Below, piece after piece: positions 8,751 to 17,385 of a stretch of 64,000 nt of DNA. Position 1 is the stretch's first letter, and each line of letters begins with the position of its first letter. The stretch is from Nitrobacter sp051535215 (GTDB lineage Bacteria; Pseudomonadota; Alphaproteobacteria; Rhizobiales; Xanthobacteraceae). A program made the translations under genes and the position numbers. The DNA lies in assembly GCF_051535215.1 (NCBI RefSeq), contig NZ_JBPPLY010000015.1, positions 13,908 to 77,907 on the forward strand, given 5' to 3'. The notes under the pieces are model-generated. The model ran no database searches. It saw nothing but the letters and a program-made list of their open reading frames with translations, and was not told where the DNA came from.

Positions 8751-10533
8751 AGGAGAGCAGAACCGAATCGGCGCCGTTCACGGCATCGGCGCCATCGATC
8801 ACCGTGCGCTCCAGCGCCGGAGCCTGTACCGCGATGGTCTCGGCAAAGAAGCGCGCCAGCGTGACGTAGCGGCTGGCATCGCCGAATTCGTCGCCGGCGT
8901 CATGCGCCGCGAGGGCTTCTTCGGCGAGCTTGCAACCGCCGAGCGTCGATCCGAACAGCCGCAGATAGGGTGTCGCGCCGGCGAGCGCATCATTCGGCGA
9001 CGACGCCAGCTGCTGCAGCAGCCACTTGCTGGCGCGTTCGAGAGACCCGACCGCTTCACGCAGTCTCAGGCCGGTGGTGCCGAACGCGGGATCGTTCGAA
9101 GCCTCCACGCGCTGGACGGTCTGCGACAGTTCGTCGAGCAGCGCGAACACCGCCGCGCCGCGATCTGCGCCGAGCTTTCGCGTCACCAGATCGATCGACT
9201 GGATACCGTTGGTGCCTTCGTAGATCGAAGTGATGCGGGCGTCCCGATAATGCTGCGCCGCGCCGGTCTCCTCGATGAAGCCCATGCCGCCGTGAACCTG
9301 AATGCCGAGGGAGGCGACCTCGTTGCCGATGTCGGTCGAGAACGCCTTTGCCACCGGCGTCAGCAGCGCGCCGCGGGCGGCAGCGGCCGCGCGCACGTCA
9401 GGGTCGCGCGCACGCGCCGCAACATCCAGTGCGACGGCGGTGGCGTAGCAGATGGTGCGGGCGGCGGCGGTGAGCGCGCGCATCTGCATCAGCATCCGCT
9501 TGACGTCGGGGTGTACAATGATGGCGTCCATGCCGTTGCCGGATTTGCCCACGGCGCGGCCCTGCTTGCGCTCCCGCGCGTAAGCTAGCGCACGTTGATA
9601 GGCGCGCTCGGCGATGCCGACGCCTTCGAGCCCGACGCCGAGCCTGGCCTGGTTCATCATCGTGAACATGCATTGCATGCCGCGATTTTCCTCGCCGACA
9701 AGGAAGGCGACGGCGCCGCCGTCATCGCCCATGGTCATGGTGCAGGTCGGCGAGGCATGAATCCCGAGCTTGTGCTCGATGCCGCTGGCGTGGATGTCAT
9801 TGCGCGCCCCGAGCGAACTGTCAGCGTTGACCAGAAATTTCGGGACCAAGAAAAGGGAGATTCCCTTGGTGCCATCAGGCGCATCGGGCAGGCGCGCGAG
9901 CACGAAATGCACGATGTTTCCGGTCATGTCGTGGTCGCCATAGGTGATGAAGATCTTGGTGCCGAAGATGCGATAGCTGCCGTCGGCGGCCCGTTCGGCG
10001 CGGCTGCGCAGGCTGCCGACGTCCGAGCCCGCCTGCGGCTCGGTCAGTTGCATCGTGCCGGTCCATTCGCCGGATACCAGTTTTGCGAGATAGATGTTTT
10101 TCAGGTCATCGCTGCCGTGAGCGGCAAGCGCTTCGATCGCGCTGAGCGTCAGCAGCGGACACAGACCGAACGCGACATTCGCCGCACTCCAGATTTCGGT
10201 GCAGGCGGCGTTGATCGCGAGCGGCAGCCCCTGTCCGCCAAAATTCTCCGGCCCGGAGACGGAGTTCCAGCCCGCCGCCGTCCAGCGCCGGTAAGTATCA
10301 GGCCAGCCGGGTGCGGTTGTCACGCGGCCGTCTTCCAGCTTGGCGCCGTGCTGGTCGCCGCTGCGGTCGAGCGGAGCCAGCACTTCGCTTGCGAACCGGC
10401 CGGCTTCCTCAAGCACCGCCGAGGTGATTTCGGGATCGTAGTCGCCGTAATGGCCGGCTTCGACCGCGGCCTTCATCCCCGCGCCGTGGTTGAGAGCAAG
10501 CAGCATGTCGCTGATCGGTGCGCGATAGGTCAT
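8749..10533 (-). CDS. acyl-CoA dehydrogenase with C-terminal extension (DmdC-like)
   Basis: FAD enzyme that oxidises an acyl-CoA to the enoyl-CoA. At 594 aa it is longer than classical dehydrogenases and matches the subgroup with an extra C-terminal helical domain, which includes 3-methylmercaptopropionyl-CoA dehydrogenase. Visible landmarks are the flavin-binding MQLTEPQAGSDVG segment, the long middle beta domain, and a likely catalytic glutamate in ITSIYEGTNGIQSIDL followed by RKLG. It begins with an ATG (MTYRAPISDM) typical of the subgroup. The downstream enoyl-CoA hydratase would use its product. The chain length or substrate is not predictable. Confidence 0.93.
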   Translation of the reverse strand: MTYRAPISDMLLALNHGAGMKAAVEAGHYGDYDPEITSAVLEEAGRFASEVLAPLDRSGDQHGAKLEDGRVTTAPGWPDTYRRWTAAGWNSVSGPENFGGQGLPLAINAACTEIWSAANVAFGLCPLLTLSAIEALAAHGSDDLKNIYLAKLVSGEWTGTMQLTEPQAGSDVGSLRSRAERAADGSYRIFGTKIFITYGDHDMTGNIVHFVLARLPDAPDGTKGISLFLVPKFLVNADSSLGARNDIHASGIEHKLGIHASPTCTMTMGDDGGAVAFLVGEENRGMQCMFTMMNQARLGVGLEGVGIAERAYQRALAYARERKQGRAVGKSGNGMDAIIVHPDVKRMLMQMRALTAAARTICYATAVALDVAARARDPDVRAAAAARGALLTPVAKAFSTDIGNEVASLGIQVHGGMGFIEETGAAQHYRDARITSIYEGTNGIQSIDLVTRKLGADRGAAVFALLDELSQTVQRVEASNDPAFGTTGLRLREAVGSLERASKWLLQQLASSPNDALAGATPYLRLFGSTLGGCKLAEEALAAHDAGDEFGDASRYVTLARFFAETIAVQAPALERTVIDGADAVNGADSVLLS

Positions 10534-10815
10534 GGCGTGCCTCGCGAGCGATGGCCGGACAGGACGGCGCCCTGCCGGTCGCTATAACCGTATTCCCACG
10601 AAACCGGACGGCTCTCAACTCTTTCAAGTATAGTGGCGATGCGGCCATACAGGGCCGTTGGCTGCCGGTGATTCCAGGAGCGCAGGAGAAGGCTCAGATT
10701 TCGAGCAGGCCAACCGCTGTCCGATCGTCCAGCGGTTGAAAAAACAGGGTTCTCTCTATAGACCGTCGGAGCCCGAGGAAATCCGCGAGGTCACTTTTCG
10801 CGCGTTCCGGGCCGT

Positions 10816-10890
10816 TGGGGCGTAGCCAAGCGGTAAGGCAGGGGATTTTGATTCCCCCATTCGGAGGTTCGATCCCTCCCGCCCCAGCCA
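10816..10890 (+). tRNA. tRNA-Gln (anticodon TTG)
   Basis: A complete cloverleaf can be folded by eye. The acceptor stem is TGGGGCG (10816-10822) with CGCCCCA (10880-10886). The D arm is GCC/GGC. The anticodon stem is GGGGA/TCCCC around loop TTTTGAT, giving anticodon TTG at 10848-10850. The T arm is GGAGG/CCTCC around TTCGATC. Discriminator G is at 10887, and the CCA end (10888-10890) is encoded. A 100-base direct repeat begins 116 bases downstream. Confidence 0.97.
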
Positions 10891-11751
10891 TCCAGTCCGG
10901 TAATTTGGGGGATATCTTAAAGACCAACGAAAAGACCCGCCAAAAGAAGGGCTTTTGCGACAGAACGGCTCTCCCGAGAGACAACCCCGGTGGCTTCTTG
11001 AAGATTGTCTGCCGAAAATCTCCGGGCCTTCGCTGATATTCCCGTTTTTGGCGAGGCTCAGACCGGAGAATAGTTCAACCCCGACTGGTTGGGTCGAGAC
11101 GCAGTCGCGTCCGGCGGCCGAGATCGAGCCGAAGGTTGCGATGGCCTCGAATTTGTTTCTTGCCGCCAACGCGGCTACCGGGGGCCAGAATGCCCGCAGG
11201 TTCCGGTGAAATCTGGTGTCCGTTCATATCCATTTTGTTCAGTAGATTTGGCTTGATGCCGCGCAGTTCAATGAGAGCGAAGATCACTGCCCGACACGTC
11301 AAGCGCTATGTCGAAGACCGCTATTGGTGAGCTACCGCGATTCTTCCAAACGAGATCGCCGTCAGGATCAAACAGAATGTCCTGATGATCGCAGGCCACA
11401 AACCGCACGCCAGGAAATTCTCGAGAGCAACCTTGCCAAGCTGCCGGAGAGGCTCGGCATCCTATGATGCGGAACGCGTCAAGGCGACGAACGGCTTTCA
11501 TCGGAGTGTCGTCGGCAATAGCTTCTGCGATGCAAAGATGTGCGGGCTCCGTGCGCCCCCTTCATGGTCGGAGGCGCTGAAATGCCAAAAGTCTCCGGCT
11601 GTCTGAACTGCCCCGGGTTTGCAGAGAGGATGGAGCCATGGCAAGCAAGACGACGAACAAGTTTTCATCGGTGGTTCGGCCCCTGTGTTGCCTGGCCCTG
11701 CCTTGTCGGGACATTTCGGCAGAAGACCGCATCGTTTCGCCGCTAAATAAA
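10891..11751. other. intergenic region with direct repeat and no clear gene
   Basis: About 860 bases between the tRNA and the 3' end of the Fe-S protein gene. It contains repeat copy 1 (11006-11105). A possible minus-strand frame at 11268-11501 (77 codons, starting MKAVRRLDAF) has an ordinary look but no ribosome-binding site and no family I recognise. Elsewhere I see no gene. It may be a scar of a past rearrangement. Confidence 0.5.
11006..11105 (+). repeat. 100-bp direct repeat, copy 1
   Basis: Differs from 33361-33460 at only two of 100 positions and is in the same orientation; homology stops abruptly on both sides. The unit contains a 7-bp inverted pair TCTCCGG/CCGGAGA separated by about 40 bases. 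It lies 116 bases beyond tRNA-Gln. Together the two copies bracket the formate dehydrogenase/molybdenum cofactor block. Confidence 0.9.
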
Positions 11752-13776
11752 TCAGCCTTTTGTTTCTTGTTCGCGCTCGCGCAGATAGTCGTCGGTGGTG
11801 CGCGGCGCCGGGCGCTCGGACACGTCGGCAAAGGGACTGAAACCGTCCTCGCTCATTGTGATGACACGACAGTCGGCGCACATTCGGATGGCATCGACGC
11901 GCTTGTCGGCGTTGGGATACATCCAGTGCCGGCCTTCCAGCTTGGCTGCGATCCGGTCGATGGTGCTTTTGACACCGAATGGCTTGTGGCAGCGGATACA
12001 GAGCGCCGGCTCTTCCTCTTTGAGCGTGCGTGCGGGCGCCGTGGCTGCCCGGAAGTCGATTTGCGGTACCAGTCTGATGACCTTTTCCGGGCACGTTGCC
12101 TGGCACAGGCCGCATTGCACGCAGGCATCCTCCGCAAACCGAAGCACCGGCCGTTCCGGGTCATCGCGCAACGCGCCGGTGGGGCAGGCCGAAACGCAGG
12201 ACAGACAGAGCGTGCATCCTTCGGCATTGACTTCGAGAGTGCCGAATGGTGCGCCATCGGGCAGCGCGATCACATCGACCGGCGCCGGCGCCCCCCTGTG
12301 CAATTCATGCAACGCGAAGCGCAGGACGTCTCGCGTTCTGCCGACCGTCCTGAAGCCTGCCGGATGTTGAACAGCCGCGCCTGGCGTCATGTCGTACAAT
12401 GCCGCGCCTAACTCCTCTGGGTCGTCGGTTTCGATCGTGGAAACACGCGGACCCTGAATCCCGAGCCCTGTGAGGATCGTCTCGGCGAGCGCTGTCGTCT
12501 TGCCAAGTCCAACCGGTGCGTGGCGTGGTTTTGCGCGCAACAAAAGCCGCACGCCGGCGGCGCCATAGGCGAAAGCCGCCACGATCGCTTCGAGCCCGAC
12601 CTGCGTCACCTCATTGACGCCGAGCGGCAGCACGTTGGCGGGAAGTCCTGCACCGTGACGCGCGAGCGCCTCGATCAGTGGGGTGCCATGTTCGCCATCG
12701 TGCAGCAACACGATGGCGTCCGTGCCGCCGGCTCCGTGGTAGGCCGTCAGCATCGCACGCAATTTGTGAAGCAGCATGTCCGCCGGAGGCAACGTGTAGG
12801 ATGCTGCCCCGGTTGGACATGCTGCGGCGCATTGGCCGCACCCGGCGCAAACTTCCGCGTTGATGACGACATGATCGCCGTTGGACGTGATCGCGCTGGT
12901 TGGACAGAGATCAAGGCATCGTCGGCATCCGACGATATTCGAACGCGAATGGGCGCAGAGCGCTGCGTTGAAGTTGATGTAGCGCGGCTTGTCGAAGCTG
13001 CCGACGAGATCGCGGGCCTTGAGCACGGCGCGCAGGACCGCTGTCGGATCGCCAGGGTCGGCCCGCACGTAGCCGTCGCGCAGATCGTGCGCCGGAAACA
13101 ATGGAGCGCCGCCGGTGAGATCAAGGATGAGATCGCAGCGCGAGACCGCCCCATTGCGTGGTGGTTCGAATATCAGCTTGTCGCGGGAAGACGGCCGGGG
13201 TAGCGCGTAATCGTCGACCGTGAGTTCGAAGGCACCGAGATGGCCCGTCGCTGCGCGGATGGTTCCTTTGGCGATGGGAAACGTGGTGACACCGGGCGGC
13301 TCGAGCGGTTCCGGCCGGCTGAGGAGGACAGTCACGTCGAGTTGATCGGCCAGCAGGTTGCCGGCCTCGATCGCGCGTTCGTTCCGGCCGTAGATCAGAA
13401 TAACGCCTTCGCTCGACAGGCTGACCAGCGGAAAATCCGGCGCAGGCTCAGCCGCGAGCGCGAGCAGCGCGGCCATTTTCGGACCCGCCTTCGCTCCCTG
13501 CGCGGACCAGCCCGCGGTTTCGCGTATGTTGACATAACTGATTGGAGCATCGCGCTCGCCGGCCAATTCCGAGAATAGCGCCGCTTCCTGGGTACAGCCG
13601 ACGCTCAGCGGGGCGCCGTCTTGTAGCGCGCTCCGGAATCGCTCCACCTCCGTCCGGCACATATGACGAAAGGTGGAAATCTCGGCGTTGGGGCACGCTC
13701 GTCGGACCGCGGCCGAATCCAGGCTCATCGTGTCCTCGCACGAACATATCAGGATTTTCCGGGGTCGATCCGCCAT
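11752..13776 (-). CDS. multi-[4Fe-4S] cluster protein of the formate dehydrogenase locus
   Basis: A 674-aa cytoplasmic-looking iron-sulfur protein with no signal peptide. Four ferredoxin-type CxxCxxCxxxCP-like sets are visible: C284/C287/C291 with C274 nearby, C310/C313/C316/C320, C521/C524/C527/C531 and C552/C555/C558/C562. Two extra CxxC pairs (C593/C596 and C633/C636) follow, and the N-terminus has scattered cysteines (C11, C13, C28, C40, C61) recalling HdrA-type proteins. It is transcribed divergently from the accessory operon across a 98-base gap. From context it should serve electron transfer or cluster delivery for formate dehydrogenase, but that role is inference. I know of similar proteins at the same position in related genomes, annotated only as 4Fe-4S binding protein. 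Confidence 0.85.
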   Translation of the reverse strand: MADRPRKILICSCEDTMSLDSAAVRRACPNAEISTFRHMCRTEVERFRSALQDGAPLSVGCTQEAALFSELAGERDAPISYVNIRETAGWSAQGAKAGPKMAALLALAAEPAPDFPLVSLSSEGVILIYGRNERAIEAGNLLADQLDVTVLLSRPEPLEPPGVTTFPIAKGTIRAATGHLGAFELTVDDYALPRPSSRDKLIFEPPRNGAVSRCDLILDLTGGAPLFPAHDLRDGYVRADPGDPTAVLRAVLKARDLVGSFDKPRYINFNAALCAHSRSNIVGCRRCLDLCPTSAITSNGDHVVINAEVCAGCGQCAAACPTGAASYTLPPADMLLHKLRAMLTAYHGAGGTDAIVLLHDGEHGTPLIEALARHGAGLPANVLPLGVNEVTQVGLEAIVAAFAYGAAGVRLLLRAKPRHAPVGLGKTTALAETILTGLGIQGPRVSTIETDDPEELGAALYDMTPGAAVQHPAGFRTVGRTRDVLRFALHELHRGAPAPVDVIALPDGAPFGTLEVNAEGCTLCLSCVSACPTGALRDDPERPVLRFAEDACVQCGLCQATCPEKVIRLVPQIDFRAATAPARTLKEEEPALCIRCHKPFGVKSTIDRIAAKLEGRHWMYPNADKRVDAIRMCADCRVITMSEDGFSPFADVSERPAPRTTDDYLREREQETKG

Positions 13777-13874
13777 TGCCGCTACCTGCGTCCGTCACCT
13801 GTCATAGGACTCGTATCGGGAAGCGGAAGCCTATAGCTATATCAGAACGAATAAAATAGTCGCCGGAGGTCGTA
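13777..13874. promoter_or_regulatory. divergent promoter region of the formate dehydrogenase accessory genes
   Basis: The 98-base gap separates the minus-strand Fe-S gene from the plus-strand operon, so both promoters must be here or inside genes. A perfect 10-base palindrome TATAGCTATA (13832-13841) sits near its centre within CCTATAGCTATATC, sharing half-sites with a palindrome upstream of the torD fusion gene. A -10-like TAAAAT is at 13851-13856. A strong GGAGGT (13865-13870) serves the plus-strand gene. Confidence 0.45.
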
Positions 13875-14627
13875 TTGCCGACCATGCGCGTCCGCGCACC
13901 CTTCGAGCAGGTTCTTGATCTGCCGCCGCCGTTTACGCTGGTGACGCTGCGCGAGCGCTTGGATGCATTCAACCATGCAGTCGATATTGCGTCGCAATGC
14001 GGCGCCGGCACTCTGGTCTATGTCGGACGCTTCGATCTCGCGGAATTCGCGGTGGTTCTGGAGCCGGATGAACCGCTGCGCTCGGCGCGCCGCGCCGTTT
14101 ACGCCGGCATGATCGCACTGAGCGCCGCCCTCTTGGCCCACGCGCCGTCGGGGAAATTGGTGACGGTCGACTGGCCGGACGCCATTCGCATCGATGGGGG
14201 TCTGGTTGGTGGCGGGCGTCTGGGATGGCCAGAGATCACGAGGGAGGATGAACGGCCGCAATGGCTGGTATTCGGCGCTATGATCCGCACGGTGTTGATG
14301 TCGGGAGAAGAGCCCGGCGTGCATCCCCTCGCGTCAGCGCTTGAGCAGGAGGGTTTCGGAGATGTCAGCGCGGCAAAGTTGACCGAGGCTTTCGCGCGTC
14401 ACCTGATGACGGCATGTGATGTCTGGCAATCGGACGGATTTGACGATCTCGCGCAGCAATTCGTGGAACGGTTTCCGCGCGCGCCCGGCGTTGTCCACGA
14501 AATCGCCGAGAATGGCGATTTGCTTGTGCGTCGGATGGGCGACACCGGCCTTGTGCGCTGTGAATTACTGCCCGCATTGAATGCACCATCGTGGCTTGAT
14601 CCGGACACGGGAGGGCCGCGCTTGTGA
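13875..14627 (+). CDS. biotin/lipoate-protein-ligase-like protein lacking the catalytic lysine motif
   Basis: A 250-aa protein resembling the BPL/LplA/LipB fold; relatives at this locus are, from memory, annotated as biotin/lipoate-protein ligase family. Where true biotin ligases have the KWPND motif, this protein reads VDWPDAIRIDGGLVGG (residues 98-113): the lysine is aspartate (D99) and the asparagine is missing, so canonical acyl-adenylate chemistry is doubtful. Start choice: TTG at 13875 lies 4 bases after GGAGGT, while the ATG at 13884 would be 13 bases away, so I favour the TTG. Its stop overlaps the next gene's GTG by four bases, the first of four such couplings. A role in formate dehydrogenase assembly is inferred from position only. 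Confidence 0.75.
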   Translation: MPTMRVRAPFEQVLDLPPPFTLVTLRERLDAFNHAVDIASQCGAGTLVYVGRFDLAEFAVVLEPDEPLRSARRAVYAGMIALSAALLAHAPSGKLVTVDWPDAIRIDGGLVGGGRLGWPEITREDERPQWLVFGAMIRTVLMSGEEPGVHPLASALEQEGFGDVSAAKLTEAFARHLMTACDVWQSDGFDDLAQQFVERFPRAPGVVHEIAENGDLLVRRMGDTGLVRCELLPALNAPSWLDPDTGGPRL

Positions 14628-15160
14628 AGTTGCTTCGGACAATCGCACTCGATCCGTCGGATACGTTCGTGTTCGACGCAGCCGCCGAACCGGGCGAATG
14701 GGCGGTGCCGGGCACCTTCCGGTTCTGGAGTGATGACCCGGCGGCGCTGCGGGGCAAGGCGCGCTCCGCGTTTCGCAGCGGATTTCTCGGCCTGCAGTCC
14801 TGGGGTTGGTCAACACTCGTTCAGGTCGTGGACGTGAAAGACGACGATCGCGATACGGTCGTGGACCTGCTTGCGCGACGTCTGGTCGAGCGGCTCGGCG
14901 CACCTGATCTTATCGCCGCGCGCCGGGCGGCCGAGGAAGAAGTCAATTTTGCCGAATCGCTTTGCAGCGAGCCGGTTGGCATGCTCATCGCGGTCCATCG
15001 CATGGTGGAGAGTGGCGAGATCCGCGAAACGTTCCGTACACTGCGGTCGCGCTGTGGATCGCAACCCCATCGCGCGTTCTCGTTTCTGGAAGTCGACGAC
15101 GAACGATCGGCGGAGGAGATCGATCTGGCCGGCGTCTTTCTCGGGCGTGAAAGCAAATGA
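14624..15160 (+). CDS. uncharacterised formate-dehydrogenase-locus protein (DUF6505-like)
   Basis: A 178-aa protein starting with GTG, overlapping the upstream stop codon as GTGA. It begins VKLLRTIALDPSDTFVFD, has no signal peptide, no membrane segment and no cysteine cluster, and so should be a soluble cytoplasmic protein. From memory it matches a family named DUF6505 that occurs next to formate dehydrogenase genes in alphaproteobacteria; I cannot confirm the number here. It is translationally coupled to genes on both sides, implying a fixed ratio with its neighbours, perhaps in one complex. No catalytic motif is evident. Confidence 0.75.
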   Translation: MKLLRTIALDPSDTFVFDAAAEPGEWAVPGTFRFWSDDPAALRGKARSAFRSGFLGLQSWGWSTLVQVVDVKDDDRDTVVDLLARRLVERLGAPDLIAARRAAEEEVNFAESLCSEPVGMLIAVHRMVESGEIRETFRTLRSRCGSQPHRAFSFLEVDDERSAEEIDLAGVFLGRESK

Positions 15161-16164
15161 TGGATTTCTGGATATCCTGCGGCCATCATCTGCTCGACCG
15201 CGCACCGGGCGGCGGGCTGGCCGTGACCGACGAATTTCTCAAGGCTTATTTCATCCGGCCCGAATTGACGCCGCCGCCGGATGCTTGCGCGCTCGAGCGA
15301 AAATTGCATGGGGCGCTGCTGGCTGAACCGCGACGGCCCGTTGACGCGGCCGACATTTCCGCAATCGCCGATCCCGATGCGCGAGAAAACTGGCAGCTCG
15401 TGCTGGCGTTTCGCGACCTGTTGTTGCGCCACCAGACGCTGGAGGCCGCATATCTCGCCTTGATGCGCGGAGGGGCGGTGACCTTGCCGCCGCTGTTCGT
15501 CAATCAACTCACACACGTCATCCTGCGTAACGCGCTCGATTGTTGCGACGATCCATTCGTTTTGCGTGCCGGCGAACTGTTTTTCCGGCCGCAGCGCATC
15601 ATGCCCAATCAACAGTCAATGATAGCAACCGACGAGGAATGGATCGCGAGCGCGCATGCGGAGTCTGTTGCGCCGCTGCTGTCGCTGCTGGACATGGCCG
15701 CTGAAGCCAAGATCGAGATCATGGACGACGCGAATGCCGCCAGCTACTGGCGTCGCAGCGATATGTTCGATCTGGGGCTGGATCTCTCGGCCGGAGGACG
15801 CGGTCGCGCAGCCCTCGCCGAAGCAATGACCCGCTGGATCAGGCATCTGCTCGCTGTCGATGTGACGATCGAGCCGCTCGCAGAACTGCGCGACGCACGT
15901 TTTACCTGGTACGTCGGACTTGATGCCGAGGCGACCAAAATCGGCGACCGGCTCTGGAATGACGGATTCCTCGACGACGGCATGTCTGGCCGCGTGGTGG
16001 CGCTTTTCCAGCTTGTATTTTCAGACCCTACGGCCATTGTCGATGGGCGTATGAATGAGCCAGTTTATCTGATTTTGGCGGCATCGCCCGATCGGATCCT
16101 GCGCATGAAACCGCAGAATCTGATCACCGGCTTGCCCGTCAGGCATCTGGAGGCCGCGAGTTGA
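15157..16164 (+). CDS. uncharacterised formate-dehydrogenase-locus protein (DUF6352-like)
   Basis: A 335-aa soluble protein starting at ATG in an ATGA overlap with the upstream stop. It begins MMDFWISCGHHLLDR and is rich in alpha-helical sequence. Two short motif-like pieces stand out, FLKAYFIRPEL near the N-terminus and TWYVGLDAEATKIGDRLW in the second half. I recall this as a conserved family (DUF6352) of formate dehydrogenase operons with no assigned function. The length and four-base overlaps with both neighbours fit a conserved assembly cassette. Nothing visible suggests an enzyme class. Confidence 0.75.
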   Translation: MMDFWISCGHHLLDRAPGGGLAVTDEFLKAYFIRPELTPPPDACALERKLHGALLAEPRRPVDAADISAIADPDARENWQLVLAFRDLLLRHQTLEAAYLALMRGGAVTLPPLFVNQLTHVILRNALDCCDDPFVLRAGELFFRPQRIMPNQQSMIATDEEWIASAHAESVAPLLSLLDMAAEAKIEIMDDANAASYWRRSDMFDLGLDLSAGGRGRAALAEAMTRWIRHLLAVDVTIEPLAELRDARFTWYVGLDAEATKIGDRLWNDGFLDDGMSGRVVALFQLVFSDPTAIVDGRMNEPVYLILAASPDRILRMKPQNLITGLPVRHLEAAS

Positions 16165-16679
16165 GTCCCGCCGCGTCACCGCTCGTGCGCATTCCTGTCG
16201 GCGTGGTGATCGAACGCCGCGCGGCGGCATCCGCCTGGGCCGATTTTATCTGGCGCGCGGTCGGCGTGCTGCCCGACGCGCCGGACATCGAGCCATGGAC
16301 GCGGCTGCGCGCCGATGCGGACAGCACGCTCTATTATGCCGGAAGCGCCGCGATCGACCTTTACCGCTCGGAGACCGGGCGTTATCGCGAAAACCTGGCT
16401 TCCGGTTCGGCCAGTATCTGGGTGATCCTGAGTCCGTCCGAAGGTCCGTGGCCGTATGCGGTCACCGCGGTCACGGCCGACTCCGCCGAGGGCGAGAGCT
16501 TCACCGACGCGTCGACCAATCTTGTCGAACCGGTGCCGATGCCGGATGTCATCCGCAGCGCCATTGAACGGTTTATCGCCGAACACCACGTCGAGAGGGA
16601 AGAGTTCGTCAAGCGCAAGCGCGGTCGCGCGAATCTCGAAGCGTTGGCGCGACGCGGGCGCGGAGGCCGGGACGAATGA
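16161..16679 (+). CDS. DUF3305 domain protein
   Basis: A 172-aa protein starting at TTG in a TTGA overlap with the previous gene. The DUF3305 signature is recognisable: VRIPVGVVIERRAAASAWAD at residues 9-28, then a TLYYAGSAAIDLYRSETGRY segment and a WVILSPS strand. The C-terminus is basic (RKRGRANLEALARRGRGGRD), so it could contact acidic partners such as the next gene's product. DUF3305 and DUF3306 usually occur as a pair beside formate dehydrogenase genes; neither has a known biochemical role. Confidence 0.88.
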   Translation: MSPAASPLVRIPVGVVIERRAAASAWADFIWRAVGVLPDAPDIEPWTRLRADADSTLYYAGSAAIDLYRSETGRYRENLASGSASIWVILSPSEGPWPYAVTAVTADSAEGESFTDASTNLVEPVPMPDVIRSAIERFIAEHHVEREEFVKRKRGRANLEALARRGRGGRDE

Positions 16680-17371
16680 CGGACGAGGACTTCCTGAGCC
16701 GCTGGTCGCGCCGCAAACGCATGGCGAATGCGCCCGTCCGCGCCGAAGCGCCTGCTTCCAGGTTGGAGGAGGCGACTGACGAGAATGTTCCGCTGTCTTC
16801 GACTGGCGCAGCGGATGCAGTCGAGGAATTCGATCTCTCGACGTTGCCGCCGCTCGAGTCGATCTCGGCGACCACAGACGTCACCGCATTCCTGCGCAAG
16901 GGCGTTCCGCCGGCATTGAGTCGCGAGGCGCTCCGCCGGGCCTGGATCGCCGACCCGACCATCCGCGACTTCGTCGGTCTCGCCGAGAATGCCTGGGATT
17001 TCAACGATCCCGATGCGATGCCGGGGTTCGGTCCGCTGGACTATTCGCCGGAAGAGCTGCGCGATCTGGTCAGCAGGATCGTCGGGGGCGCCCGGCGCGC
17101 GGCCGACGACATCGAGGACCTTGCATCGCCGCATGAGGCTGTCGATCAGGCTCCGTCGGCGCAGGCTGACCAGGATCAGTCGCCGGGCGCGGCCGATATG
17201 CCGGACGCAGTCGTCGGGCAAGCCGTCCGCGAGGTGGAGCACCGTGAGCCGGAGCCTGTGACGGCGCAGGGTGCCGAATCTGCTCCGCGTGAACGGCAGG
17301 ATGTCGCTCAAGACAGGGCTGACGTCTCCCCGGCGGTTCGTCGCACCCACGGCGGCGCACTGCCGAGATAG
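16676..17371 (+). CDS. DUF3306 domain protein
   Basis: A 231-aa acidic protein, coupled by ATGA to the DUF3305 gene. The DUF3306 core is visible from DEDFLSRWSRRKRM at the N-terminus through the conserved aromatic stretch around FVGLAENAWDFN and the DYSPEEL segment (to about residue 130). The last 100 residues are Asp/Glu/Gln/Ala-rich, low in complexity and probably disordered. There is no membrane segment. As the partner of DUF3305 it likely belongs to a cytoplasmic maturation step of the enzyme, by context only. It ends 122 bases before the next gene, so the coupled run of five genes ends here. Confidence 0.88.
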   Translation: MTDEDFLSRWSRRKRMANAPVRAEAPASRLEEATDENVPLSSTGAADAVEEFDLSTLPPLESISATTDVTAFLRKGVPPALSREALRRAWIADPTIRDFVGLAENAWDFNDPDAMPGFGPLDYSPEELRDLVSRIVGGARRAADDIEDLASPHEAVDQAPSAQADQDQSPGAADMPDAVVGQAVREVEHREPEPVTAQGAESAPRERQDVAQDRADVSPAVRRTHGGALPR

Positions 17372-17385
17372 GTTTCGACCAAAGA

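Noticed and set aside
10756..11169. A minus-strand frame covering the tRNA and the direct repeat
   Set aside because: It translates the antisense of tRNA-Gln (GREGSNLRMGESKSPALPLG), a well-known source of false hypothetical proteins.
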